Of a stretch of DNA of 64,000 bases, positions 54,952 through 63,693 are shown piece after piece; the first letter of the stretch is position 1, and each line of letters starts with the position of its first letter. This DNA is from Microbacterium saccharophilum. GTDB taxonomy: Bacteria; Actinomycetota; Actinomycetes; Actinomycetales; Microbacteriaceae. The position numbers were made by a program, and so were the translations under genes. The stretch is taken from assembly GCF_007992455.1 (NCBI RefSeq), contig NZ_BKAH01000002.1, positions 310,001 through 374,000 of the forward strand, in the 5' to 3' direction. The notes beneath the pieces were generated by a model. It was not told the DNA's origin and made no database searches. It saw only the letters and a program-made list of their open reading frames with translations.

Positions 54952-55901
54952 TGACCCTCACCGCCGGCTCGCGCGGGGCAGCCACCGCTGCCTCGCGCGA
55001 GCCCTTCCCCCCGCGCCGTCGGCGCAAGCCGAACCTCACACCCTGGCTATTCATCGCGCCCGGGGCCATCCTGTTCGGGCTGTTCATCCTGTACCCGATC
55101 GTTCAGGCGCTGCAGATGAGCCTGTACGACTGGAACATCCTGCGCGGTGCGGCGAGCGAGTTCGTCGGACTCGACAACTACACCCGCGCCGTGCAGGACG
55201 ACCGCTTCTGGCTGAGTCTGTCCAACAGCGGCATCTACATGCTGTTCACCGTCCCACCGCAGATCATCCTCGGGCTCGCGGTGGCCATGCTGCTGCGCTC
55301 CAAGGCGCCGGCGCAGCCGCTGTTCCGCGTGCTCTTCTATCTTCCGGTGGTCACCAGCTGGGTCGTCGTCTCCCTGCTGTTCAAGTATCTGTTCGCCGAT
55401 CAGGGCCTCGTGAACTGGGCACTCGGCGACATCGTGCCGCTCACCGACGGCAGCACCTCCTGGCTGTCGGGGCGGTGGACGGCGCTCGTCGCGATCTGCG
55501 CGCTCGGAGTGTGGAAGGGCGTGGGCTGGTCCATGATGATCTTCCTCGCTGCGCTGCAAGGCGTCCCGCAATCCCTCGAAGAGGCGGCCGCGCTGGACGG
55601 CGCGAACTGGTGGCAGCGGTTCCGTGCCGTCACGATTCCGGCGATCTGGCCGGCGATGCTGTTCGTCGTGGTCATGCTGGTCATCGGCGGCTTCAACGTG
55701 TTCACGTCGGTTCTGCTGATGACGGCCGGCGGACCTGGCGGTCAGACCGAGGTGGTCTTGACGTTCATGTACCAGCAGGCGTTCTCCAACCTCGACTTCG
55801 GGTACGGGGCCGCCATCGCCGTGCTGCTGACAATCGTGGTGTTCATCTTCTCGGTCGTGCAGCTCCGCGTGTTCCGCGACCGTTCCGACGAGGAGGCGTG
55901 A
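54951..55901 (+). CDS. Sugar ABC transporter permease (MalF type)
   Basis: A 316-residue inner-membrane subunit with six helices. TPWLFIAPGAILFGLFILYPIVQALQMSLYDWN is the typical first helix. The EAA motif reads EEAAALDGANWWQRFRAVTIPAIWP, the loop that contacts the ATPase. Overlaps the receptor stop by one base (TGATG). No ATPase gene is in this operon, so a shared MsmK-type ATPase elsewhere is expected. Confidence 0.94.
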   Translation: MTLTAGSRGAATAASREPFPPRRRRKPNLTPWLFIAPGAILFGLFILYPIVQALQMSLYDWNILRGAASEFVGLDNYTRAVQDDRFWLSLSNSGIYMLFTVPPQIILGLAVAMLLRSKAPAQPLFRVLFYLPVVTSWVVVSLLFKYLFADQGLVNWALGDIVPLTDGSTSWLSGRWTALVAICALGVWKGVGWSMMIFLAALQGVPQSLEEAAALDGANWWQRFRAVTIPAIWPAMLFVVVMLVIGGFNVFTSVLLMTAGGPGGQTEVVLTFMYQQAFSNLDFGYGAAIAVLLTIVVFIFSVVQLRVFRDRSDEEA

Positions 55902-56743
55902 TGAAGCGCTCGAGCGTACAGCGCCGCGCCCTGACCGGGATGCGGCTGGTCGCCCTGGTCGTCGGCGCGATCGTCATGATCACGCCGTTCCTGTACATGG
56001 TGTCGACGTCTTTCAAGCCGCAGGCCTACGTGCTGACGACGCCCCCGCAGTTCATCCCCGACCCGTTCACGTGGGCCAACTACGTGCAGGCGTGGACGAG
56101 CCAGGACTTCTCCCGCTACGCGCTGAATTCGGTGATCGTCGCCGTGGTCTCCACCGCGCTGTCGGTGCTGATCAGCTCGATGATGGCCTATGGCTTCGCC
56201 CGGTTCGAGTTCCGCGGCCGCGAAGTGATCTTCCGCATCATGCTGATCGGCCTGATGGTGCCGGCGATGATGCTGATCATCCCGCAGTTCGTGCTCGCGA
56301 AGTACTTCGGCCTCTTGGATTCGCTCGCAGGACTCATCGTGTTCTACGTGGCCGGCTCGCTGGCACTGAACGTGTTCCTGCTGCGCGGGTTCTTCGCGGC
56401 GATCCCGGGTGAGCTCGATCAGGCGATGCAGGTCGACGGCGCGAACGCGTGGATCCGATACTGGCGGCTGGCCATTCCGCTCGCCAGACCGGCGCTCGCC
56501 ACTGCCACGATCTTCACCTTCCTCGCCAGCTGGGACGAGTTCGCGTGGGCCCTGACCATCATCAACAGCCCCGAGAACCGCACCCTGCCAATCGCGATCC
56601 AACTCTTCCAAGGACAGAACGCGACGCAGTGGGGTCTCGTCTTCGCGGCGTCCGTCATCGCGGTGATCCCGGTCATCGTCGTGTACCTCATCTTCCAACG
56701 CCACTTCGTACAAGGCCTCACCTCCGGGGCAGTCAAAGGATGA
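55901..56743 (+). CDS. Sugar ABC transporter permease (MalG type)
   Basis: A 280-residue permease with six helices. It contains TPFLYMVSTSFKPQAYVLTTPPQFIP and the EAA loop ELDQAMQVDGANAWIRYWRLAIPLARPAL. GGAGG precedes ATG 55901, which overlaps the previous stop. It forms the channel heterodimer with the upstream permease. Confidence 0.94.
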   Translation: MKRSSVQRRALTGMRLVALVVGAIVMITPFLYMVSTSFKPQAYVLTTPPQFIPDPFTWANYVQAWTSQDFSRYALNSVIVAVVSTALSVLISSMMAYGFARFEFRGREVIFRIMLIGLMVPAMMLIIPQFVLAKYFGLLDSLAGLIVFYVAGSLALNVFLLRGFFAAIPGELDQAMQVDGANAWIRYWRLAIPLARPALATATIFTFLASWDEFAWALTIINSPENRTLPIAIQLFQGQNATQWGLVFAASVIAVIPVIVVYLIFQRHFVQGLTSGAVKG

Positions 56744-58338
56744 CCGTGACCGACCTGACACTCCTGCCCGCCCGCGCCAGCTTCGCGCCGGGCGAGAATC
56801 TGCACGTGGAGATCCGCGGAGCGGCGCCGGTGGACGGCAGCCTCTCTGTGTGGCGGCTCGGCGAACTCGTGCATCGCCAGCCGGTCCGCCCCGGCGCTCT
56901 CCAGACGCTTCCCGACCTGTCGCCCGGATGCTACGGCGTCGACCTCGAGCATGCGGGCGGCGTCGTCCGCACGGCGATCGAGATCACAGACGATGCGCGC
57001 GCCCGGCTGCGCTACGGGTTCGTCGCCAGCTACGCGCCCGGCAAGGACGTCCACGCCGTCGCCGACCTCGCGCGCAGACTCCACCTCAATGGCATCCAGT
57101 TCTACGACTGGGCGTACCGGCACGCGGATCTTCTCGGTGGCGGCGAGCAGTACGACGACGCGCTGGGCCAGCCGATCACTCTCGAGACGGTCCGGGCGCT
57201 CGTGGACGCGCTGCGCGCAGCGGGCGCGGCTTCGTACGGGTACGCCGCGGTGTACGCGGTCGGTCCCGAAGAATGGCCGCGGTGGCAGCAGCACGCGCTG
57301 CTGCGTCCAGACGGGGAGCCTTATGCGCTCGGTGATTTTCTCTTCATCCTCGATCCCGCGTCACCGCCCTGGCTCGCCCACTTCGCACAGGATCTGCGCG
57401 CGTCGGTGGAACAGGTCGGCTTCGACGGTTTCCACCTCGACCAGTACGGGTACCCGAAGCACGCCGCCACCCCGGACGGCACCGCGATCGACGTGGCCGA
57501 GTCCTTCCACCGGATGATCGACGTGGTGCGCGACAACCTGCCGGACGCGCGGCTGATCTTCAACAACGTCAACGACTTCCCGACGTGGGACAGCGCGTCG
57601 GCGCCGCAGGACGCGGTCTACATCGAACCGTGGAAGCCGGTGCTCACACTCGGCGCGCTTGCTGCCGTGGCGACACGGGCGCGGGCGGTGGCCGGGGACA
57701 AGCCCGTCGTCCTGGCCGCCTATCAGCACGTGTACGACCAGGCTCCCGCCGACGCATCCGATCGTGCGACGGCCTTCACCATGGCGACCCTCCTCTCGCA
57801 CGGGGCCACCCAGCTCCTGGCCGGCGAGCACGGTAGGCTGCTCGTGGACCCGTACTACGTCCGCAACCACGAAGCCGAGCCGCGGACGCTCGAGTTCCTC
57901 ACACGCTGGTCGGATTTCGCGCTCGAGCACGATGCCCTGCTGCTGGATCCGCAGATCGTCGACGTGACCGCGTCGTACGTCGGCGACTACAACGACGACC
58001 TCGACGTGGCCTACGCCGACGTCGCCGTCGCCGAGACGGCGGTAGCGGGGGCGGTGTGGCGGCGGGTCACCCGCGCCGACGACGGTCTCGTCGTGCACCT
58101 GATCAACCTGGCGGGGCAGGAGGACACCTCCTGGGATGCGCCGCGGAACGAGCCGGCCGCCACCGGCGACGGGGAGCTGCGCTTCCGACACATCCGCGGC
58201 CGGATGCCACGCGTGCGCGTCGCCGATCCCGACGCAGGCGGCCGCTTGAGCGATCTTGAGGTGCGTCTCGAAGAGAACCACGCCGTGGCCGTCCTGCCGC
58301 CGGTGCACATCTGGCAGGTAGTCCATGTCGCTCTCTGA
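56740..58338 (+). CDS. GH66 family dextranase/cycloisomaltooligosaccharide glucanotransferase-like enzyme, intracellular
   Basis: A 532-residue protein. A beta-sandwich (1-100: LLPARASFAPGENLHVEI) precedes the TIM barrel. The likely nucleophile is Asp234 in GFDGFHLDQYG and the likely acid/base Glu296 in VYIEPWKP, by analogy with GH66 enzymes. RYGFVASYAPGKD, LNGIQFYDWAYRH and a C-terminal beta domain complete the family layout. There is no signal peptide, whereas GH66 dextranases are usually secreted; here it should act on imported isomaltooligosaccharides. ATG 56740 overlaps the permease stop. Confidence 0.88.
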   Translation: MTVTDLTLLPARASFAPGENLHVEIRGAAPVDGSLSVWRLGELVHRQPVRPGALQTLPDLSPGCYGVDLEHAGGVVRTAIEITDDARARLRYGFVASYAPGKDVHAVADLARRLHLNGIQFYDWAYRHADLLGGGEQYDDALGQPITLETVRALVDALRAAGAASYGYAAVYAVGPEEWPRWQQHALLRPDGEPYALGDFLFILDPASPPWLAHFAQDLRASVEQVGFDGFHLDQYGYPKHAATPDGTAIDVAESFHRMIDVVRDNLPDARLIFNNVNDFPTWDSASAPQDAVYIEPWKPVLTLGALAAVATRARAVAGDKPVVLAAYQHVYDQAPADASDRATAFTMATLLSHGATQLLAGEHGRLLVDPYYVRNHEAEPRTLEFLTRWSDFALEHDALLLDPQIVDVTASYVGDYNDDLDVAYADVAVAETAVAGAVWRRVTRADDGLVVHLINLAGQEDTSWDAPRNEPAATGDGELRFRHIRGRMPRVRVADPDAGGRLSDLEVRLEENHAVAVLPPVHIWQVVHVAL

Positions 58339-60061
58339 GGGGCTCTTTCCCGGTGCGGACGTGCCGGCCTCGTCGCAGTGGTGGAAGAGGGCGGTCGTCT
58401 ACCAGATCTACCCGCGGAGCTTCCAGGATTCCGACGGCGACGGGATCGGCGATCTGCGGGGTATCCTGCAGCGCCTCGATCATCTGGAACGGCTCGGCGT
58501 GGACGTGATCTGGCTCTCGCCGATCTACCCATCGCCGCAAGCCGACAACGGCTACGACATCAGCGACTACCAGGGCATCGACCCGGTCTTCGGCACCCTC
58601 GATGACTTCGACGAACTGCTGACGGCGTTGCACTCTCGCGGCATGAGGCTCGTGATGGACCTCGTCGTCAACCACACCTCCGACGAGCATCCGTGGTTCG
58701 TCCAGTCGCGGTCCTCGATCCACAGCGCCAAGCGGGACTGGTACATCTGGCGACCGCCGCGAGCGGGGCACGCCCCCGGCGAACCCGACCGCGAGCCCAC
58801 GAACTGGGAGTCCTTCTTCTCGGGGCCGACGTGGACGCTCGACCCCGAGACGGGGGAGTACTACCTGCACCTTTTCGCGCGGAAGCAGCCCGATCTCAAC
58901 TGGGAGAATCCCGAAGTTCGTCAGGCGGTGTACGAGATGATGCGCTGGTGGCTCGACCGCGGGGTCGACGGCTTCCGGATGGATGTCATCAACCTCATCT
59001 CCAAGAACCCGGACTATCCCGACGGACCCGTCCGTCCGGGTGCCGAGTACGGCGACGGATTCGCGCACTACTCCGCCGGCCCCCGCCTGCACGAGTATCT
59101 GCAGGAGATGCGCCGCGAGGTCTTCGACGGGCGCGGTTCACTGCTGACAGTCGGCGAGACGCCGGGCGTCACGAAGGACGCGGCGCCGCTGTTCTCCGAC
59201 CCCGCGCGGCGCGAGCTCGACATGGTCTTCCAGTTCGAGCACGTGAGCCTCGACCACGGCGACGGGAAGTTCCGTCCACGCGCCCTCGAACCGGGGGAGT
59301 TGGCGGCATCCTTCACCGAGTGGCAGGACGCGCTCGCCGACGCGGGATGGAACAGCCTGTACCTCGCAAACCACGATCAGCCCCGCCCGGTGAGCCGCTT
59401 CGGCGATGCCGGCGAGTGGTGGCGGGAATCGGCCACCGCGCTGGCCACGGTCCTGCACCTGCAGCGCGGCACCCCGTACGTCTATCAGGGCGAAGAGCTC
59501 GGCATGACCAACGCACCCTTCGACGCGATCGAGGACTACCGCGACGTCGAATCGCTCAACTACTACGCGCGCGCCGTGGCGCGCGGAGAGAAGCCCGAAA
59601 GGGTGCTTTCGGGGCTCATGAGGATGAGCCGCGATCACGCGCGGACGCCCGTGCAGTGGGACGCCAGCGCGAACGCGGGATTCTCGACGGTCGTTCCATG
59701 GATTGCCGTCAACCCGAACCACCGTCACGTGAACGCGCAGGCGCAGTACCGCGATGCCGCTTCGGTGTTCTCCCACTACCGGGCGCTGATCGCTCTGCGA
59801 CACCGGCTTGCCGTGGTCGCTGACGGCGACTTCGAGCGACTGGACGTCGGCGCGCCGGCCGTGTTCGCCTTCCGACGCACCCTCGGCGCCCAGCGCCTGC
59901 TGGTGATCGCGAACCTGTCCTCGTCGGCGGTGACCCCGCACCTCCCCGAAGCCGAGCGCGACTATTGGCGCGACGAGCGTCCGATCTTGAACAACGTGGT
60001 CGGCGAGGATCGTGCCGATGCCGCCCTGAGTCCGTGGGAGGCGAAGGTGTACGCCCGCTGA
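58325..60061 (+). CDS. GH13 subfamily 31 oligo-1,6-glucosidase/alpha-glucosidase
   Basis: A 578-residue cytosolic enzyme. Catalytic residues are Asp220 (FRMDVIN), Glu278 (TVGETPGV) and Asp351 (ANHDQPR); VVNHTSDEHPWF and WWKRAVVYQIYPRSFQDSDGDGIGDL are classical. The residue after the nucleophile is Val, which in GH13_31 goes with alpha-1,6 rather than alpha-1,4 specificity (known for isomaltase and oligo-1,6-glucosidase). It would release glucose from isomaltooligosaccharides. Overlaps the GH66 gene by 14 bases. Confidence 0.94.
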   Translation: MSLSEGLFPGADVPASSQWWKRAVVYQIYPRSFQDSDGDGIGDLRGILQRLDHLERLGVDVIWLSPIYPSPQADNGYDISDYQGIDPVFGTLDDFDELLTALHSRGMRLVMDLVVNHTSDEHPWFVQSRSSIHSAKRDWYIWRPPRAGHAPGEPDREPTNWESFFSGPTWTLDPETGEYYLHLFARKQPDLNWENPEVRQAVYEMMRWWLDRGVDGFRMDVINLISKNPDYPDGPVRPGAEYGDGFAHYSAGPRLHEYLQEMRREVFDGRGSLLTVGETPGVTKDAAPLFSDPARRELDMVFQFEHVSLDHGDGKFRPRALEPGELAASFTEWQDALADAGWNSLYLANHDQPRPVSRFGDAGEWWRESATALATVLHLQRGTPYVYQGEELGMTNAPFDAIEDYRDVESLNYYARAVARGEKPERVLSGLMRMSRDHARTPVQWDASANAGFSTVVPWIAVNPNHRHVNAQAQYRDAASVFSHYRALIALRHRLAVVADGDFERLDVGAPAVFAFRRTLGAQRLLVIANLSSSAVTPHLPEAERDYWRDERPILNNVVGEDRADAALSPWEAKVYAR

Positions 60062-60172
60062 CGTCGCTCCGGCGGGGACCAGCTCACCGGGTATGCCCCC
60101 GACGACGCCGGGCGGTGCCGCGCGCCGATGCGCGGGAACCGCCCGGCCGTTCGAGCGGGACTCGACCAGTCG

Positions 60173-60211
60173 ATTCATGACATAGATGCGACTAGTATCT
60201 ATGTCATGAAT
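60173..60211. promoter_or_regulatory. 39-bp perfect inverted repeat over the GntR gene start, autoregulatory operator
   Basis: Arms ATTCATGACATAGAT and ATCTATGTCATGAAT (15 bp, perfect) flank a 9-bp centre containing ACTAGT. The right arm includes the ATG at 60206. A -10-like TAGTAT at 60193-60198 would place the transcription start at or next to the ATG, implying a leaderless mRNA that the bound regulator occludes completely. Confidence 0.8.
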
Positions 60212-60889
60212 ACGTTGGAGAGCGACATCGCCGCAAGCTCGACCCGCGCGGTCGACACGCGCTCCGCGGCGGAGATTGCTTATCAGGTCGTCAAGCAGCG
60301 GATTCTGGACGGAGAGCTGCCCGGTGGGTCGATGGTCAGCGAGGGCTCGATCGCCGAGTCGCTCGGGATGAGCCGCACGCCCGTGCGTGAGGCATTCTTG
60401 AGCCTGCAGGCCGAGGGGTGGATGCGGCTGTATCCCAAACGCGGGGCCCTCATCGCCGAAGCCCAGCCGCACGAACTCGAAGACGTCGTCGACGCCCGCG
60501 TGCTCATCGAGACGGATTCCGTGCGCCGAGTCGGTCGCGACAGCGAGCGGGCGCAGGGCCTCGTGGCCATCCTCACCGCCATCATCGAGCGGCAACGCGC
60601 GGCCTTCGTCGAGCAGGATCTCGACGGACTCGCCGAAGCCGACACCGCCTTCCACGCCGCCATCGTGGAGGCGGGTGAGAATGCCCTGCTGGGCGGATTC
60701 TTCGCGACGCTGCGGGACCGTCAACGACGGATGGTCACGCGCTCGCTCTGGCGGCGAGAGGATCGCACCCCACAGGTGCTCGCCGACCATGAGCTGCTCG
60801 CACGCCTCATCGGCGATCGTGACCCGGATGCCTTCGAGGTGGCGCTCGCGCGGCACATCCGCAACACGCACCGGGATCTGCTGTCGTGA
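60206..60889 (+). CDS. GntR-family (FadR/FCD) transcriptional regulator
   Basis: A 227-residue regulator. The winged helix (AEIAYQVVKQRILDGELPGGSMVSEGSIAESLGMSRTPVREAFLSLQAEGWM) is followed by an FCD ligand domain, with DVVDARVLIET, ADTAFHAAIVEAGEN and DHELLARLIGDRDPDAFEVALARHIRNTH supplying the metal/ligand His and Asp residues. ATG 60206 lacks a ribosome site and lies in the operator; an upstream in-frame ATG at 60128 is unlikely. The MFS gene overlaps its stop (GTGA), so the two are co-regulated. Confidence 0.93.
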   Translation: MNTLESDIAASSTRAVDTRSAAEIAYQVVKQRILDGELPGGSMVSEGSIAESLGMSRTPVREAFLSLQAEGWMRLYPKRGALIAEAQPHELEDVVDARVLIETDSVRRVGRDSERAQGLVAILTAIIERQRAAFVEQDLDGLAEADTAFHAAIVEAGENALLGGFFATLRDRQRRMVTRSLWRREDRTPQVLADHELLARLIGDRDPDAFEVALARHIRNTHRDLLS

Positions 60890-62136
60890 GCGCAACCGCC
60901 GAGGTTCCGACCGTCGCTGCCGCGCCCCGCGCTGCCGCGTCCCGCGCTGCCGCGCCGTGGCTGAGCGTGGGCGCCGCGCTGTTCGCCGTCGCGTGGGGAG
61001 GGAACGAGTTCACCCCGCTGCTGGTCATGTACCGCCAGATCGACCACATGAGCGCGCTGACGGTCAACGTCCTGCTCGGTGCCTACGTGCTCGGCATCGT
61101 ACCCGCGCTGCTGCTGGGCGGTCCGCTCTCGGACCGCTACGGCCGGCGCCCGCTCTTCGTGCCGGCACCGCTGATCGCCGTGGCCGGCAGCGCTCTGCTG
61201 GCGGTCGGCGCGGCTTCGGCGCCCCTGCTGTTCGCCGGCCGGGTGCTCTCGGGCGTTGCCCTGGGCCTGGTGATGGCTGTGGGGACCAGCTGGGTCAAGG
61301 AGCTCTCCGAGGCGCCGTTCGAACTCGACAGCGCCGACGGCCGCGGCGCGTCGCGTGCCGCGCTCGCGCTGACGTCGGGCTTCGCGCTCGGCGCCGGCGT
61401 CGCCGCCGCGCTCGCGCAGTTCGGACCGTTGCCGGCGGCATCCCCCTACGTCGTGCACATCGCCATCACCCTGGCCGCCTTCTTCGTGCTGCTGCAGGCG
61501 CCCGAGACCCGCCGGCGCCGCCGGGACGCCGCGCCGCTGCTCGATGACCTGCGCATACCGACCGCAATGGACCGGCGGTTCCTGCTGGTTGTCGTACCCA
61601 TGGCGCCGTGGGTGTTCGGCACTGCCGCCAGCGCCTACGCCATCCTGCCGGGGCTGATGATGTCGCAGGTGCCGGGCCTGGAGGTGGGGATCTCGGGCCT
61701 GCTGTGCGTGGTCGCTCTCGGCTGCGGCGTCGCCGTGCAGAAGCTCGCCGCCCGGGTCGACTCGCCGCGCTCCGCGCGCGGCGTCGTCGCCGCGCTGGCG
61801 GTGACCGTCCCCGCGATGTGCCTGGCCGCCGTCGCCGTCGGCCTGCACTCGCTGCCCTGGGCGTTCGTCGCGGCCGCCGCGCTGGGCACCGCCTACGGCA
61901 TGCTGCTGGTCGGCGGTCTGCGCGAGATCCAGCGCATCGCAGGACCCGACGACCTCGCGGGGCTCACCGCCGTGTACTACTCGCTGACCTACCTGGGCTT
62001 CTTCATCCCGGCCATCCTGGCGGCGCTCGGCGCGTGGATCACGTATTCTGCGATGTTCCTCGCGGGCTCCCTGATCGCAGCCCTCAGCCTCGGCGTGGTC
62101 GCCATGAGCGGGCGTCGCCACCTGCCGACCGGCTGA
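60886..62136 (+). CDS. MFS transporter
   Basis: A 416-residue permease with about 12 helices. The loop 2-3 motif reads GGPLSDRYGRRPLF. A stretch at about 140-150 is loop-like (KELSEAPFELDSADGRGASRAALALTSGFALGAGVAAAL). The N-terminal 25 residues are Ala-rich repeats. Coupled to the GntR regulator, so its substrate probably also binds the regulator; the substrate cannot be read from the sequence. A glucodextranase remnant begins immediately downstream. Confidence 0.92.
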   Translation: MSATAEVPTVAAAPRAAASRAAAPWLSVGAALFAVAWGGNEFTPLLVMYRQIDHMSALTVNVLLGAYVLGIVPALLLGGPLSDRYGRRPLFVPAPLIAVAGSALLAVGAASAPLLFAGRVLSGVALGLVMAVGTSWVKELSEAPFELDSADGRGASRAALALTSGFALGAGVAAALAQFGPLPAASPYVVHIAITLAAFFVLLQAPETRRRRRDAAPLLDDLRIPTAMDRRFLLVVVPMAPWVFGTAASAYAILPGLMMSQVPGLEVGISGLLCVVALGCGVAVQKLAARVDSPRSARGVVAALAVTVPAMCLAAVAVGLHSLPWAFVAAAALGTAYGMLLVGGLREIQRIAGPDDLAGLTAVYYSLTYLGFFIPAILAALGAWITYSAMFLAGSLIAALSLGVVAMSGRRHLPTG

Positions 62137-62141
62137 CACCA

Positions 62142-63404
62142 GTGATCGCGGGGCAATGTCTCTGCGGGCCTCGGCGATCAACCCTCGGCACCCTGCCCGG
62201 CTCGGTCGAGGATCCGGTCGGCGACGACAACGGGCCGGGTACGTACACCTATCCGACCGGCAGCTTCGACCTGACGGGCCTGGATGTGTATCGGGACGGC
62301 GACCTCGTGCGATTCGTCGTGGCGACGGGTGGCGAGATCCACAATCCCTGAGGTGGCTCGGGCATGAGCACGCAGCGGGTCAACATCTACGTGCGCGACG
62401 GCTCGTCGACCGCGGTGAATCCCATGCTGCCCGGTACCAACACCTCCACAGAGGGCGCCTGGACGCACGCGATCGTTGCGGACGGCCGGTATGCGGATGC
62501 CGCGTTCGGTGGCGGTGTCTACGACGCCGACCACCGGCGCGTCGGCGCCGTCACCCTCGACCCGAGTGGGTCGATCGTCGCCACCGTGCCGGCCGCAGCC
62601 TTCGGGGGGAGCGACCTGGCCGCGACCGGATACCAGGTGGCCATGTTCAGCGACGCAGAGGACGGTGAGGGCGTGGGCAACGTGCGCCCCGTCTACAGTG
62701 CGGAGTGCGCGCAGGGTGTCGACTGCCCCGACTTCGTCGGCCCCTTCCGCGGCGGCGGCGGAGCAGGAAGCTTTACCGACCAGGACCCCTCGCGAGTTAC
62801 CGACACGTCCGACTCGAACGCATTCGACCTGTTCACCGGCGCGAGGCCGCAGGCCGAGGTGATGGACTGGACGCGCGGTCCGGTGATCGCGCCCTACGTC
62901 GTGCTGGAACGTGCCGCCGACCCCGGCACCGACCCCGGTACCGATCCGGGCACGGACCCCGGGACCGATCCGGGCCCGGACCCCGGGGCCGATCCGGGCA
63001 CGGACCCGACGATCGCCATCGCGGGCGGAACCGTCGCAGCCGGCGGCAAGGTCACGGTGACCGGCGCGGGCTTCGCACCGACCGAGTCGCTGCAGGTGAC
63101 GCTGCACTCCGATCCCGTGGACCTCGCCCTGGCGGCATCCGACGCCTGGGGCGCATTCTCGACCGTCGTCACCGTCCCTCGCGACACGCCACCGGGCGCG
63201 CACCGCATCGAGGTGCGGGGAGCGGCGTCCGGCTCGGCATGGGCGAACCTCACCGTGACGGCGGCCGCCGCACCGACCGGAACGCTCGCCGTCACCGGCG
63301 CCGACGTGCCGATCCTGCTACTGACGGCGCTCGCGCTGGTGACCCTCGTGGGCGGCGCCGCACTGATCTACAGCCGCTCCCGTCCGAAACGCCATCGGCC
63401 GTAG
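62142..63404 (+). pseudogene. Remnant of a surface-anchored glucodextranase-type enzyme: C-terminal domain only, with a nonsense codon
   Basis: In one frame, SVEDPVGDDNGPGTYTYPTGSFDLTGLDVYRDGDLVRFVV...GGEIHNP ends at TGA 62349-62351. The same frame then continues GGSGMSTQRVNIYVRDG. This family (the C-terminal module of glucodextranase) normally has Trp there, so TGG has become TGA. The catalytic GH15 part is missing upstream. After VYSAECAQG and a D-P-G-T repeat linker (62926-63005), an Ig-like domain and a sortase-like LAVTG, membrane helix and RSRPKRHRP tail follow. ATG 62364 could express the last 346 residues. Confidence 0.8.
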
Positions 63405-63438
63405 ATCGACGGCGCGATACGGATCGCTGTGCTCGGAG

Positions 63439-63457
63439 TGTGTCCAATTGGCGTCCA
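63439..63457 (+). repeat. TGTGTCCA/GGCGTCCA repeats, candidate integrase arm site (right)
   Basis: TGTGTCCA at 63439 and GGCGTCCA at 63450 have the same 11-bp spacing as the pair at 50346/50357. They lie 72 bp inside the tRNA-like gene. The remaining gene-free sequence (63405-63528) shows nothing else I can name. Confidence 0.35.
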
Positions 63458-63528
63458 GGCGGTTATCGTCGGGCGGGGAGAAGTGGCCGCGACCCCTTGA
63501 AAACATTGGGATAGCGTGCGTTCGCGAA

Positions 63529-63604
63529 TGGACGCGGCGTGGGGAGTCGAACCCGCAACGCACCCGGGTATGAGCCGGTGCCCGGGACCACCCGGGTCGC
63601 CGCG
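63529..63604 (-). tRNA. tRNA-like gene with CAU anticodon, atypical
   Basis: The 76 bases fold as a cloverleaf. The 7-bp acceptor stem CGCGGCG/CGCCGCG is perfect, with discriminator T and encoded CCA at 63529-63531. The D-arm is CCCGGG-TGGT-CCCGGG, the anticodon loop CTCATAC (CAT at 63572-63570), and the T-loop TTCGACT. Deviations: A at position 8 instead of the universal T, and two mismatches in the T-stem (GCGGG against CCCCA). It could be a tRNA-Met-like or modified tRNA-Ile gene, or a tRNA pseudogene changed by integration. Confidence 0.4.
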
Positions 63605-63693
63605 ATGGATCGACGCTAACCCGGACCTGCGGCTCCCGTCCGTGGCGTGACACGCGGTGTCTCACCGTGACGCCGTGTTGCGGCATCCCGTTG

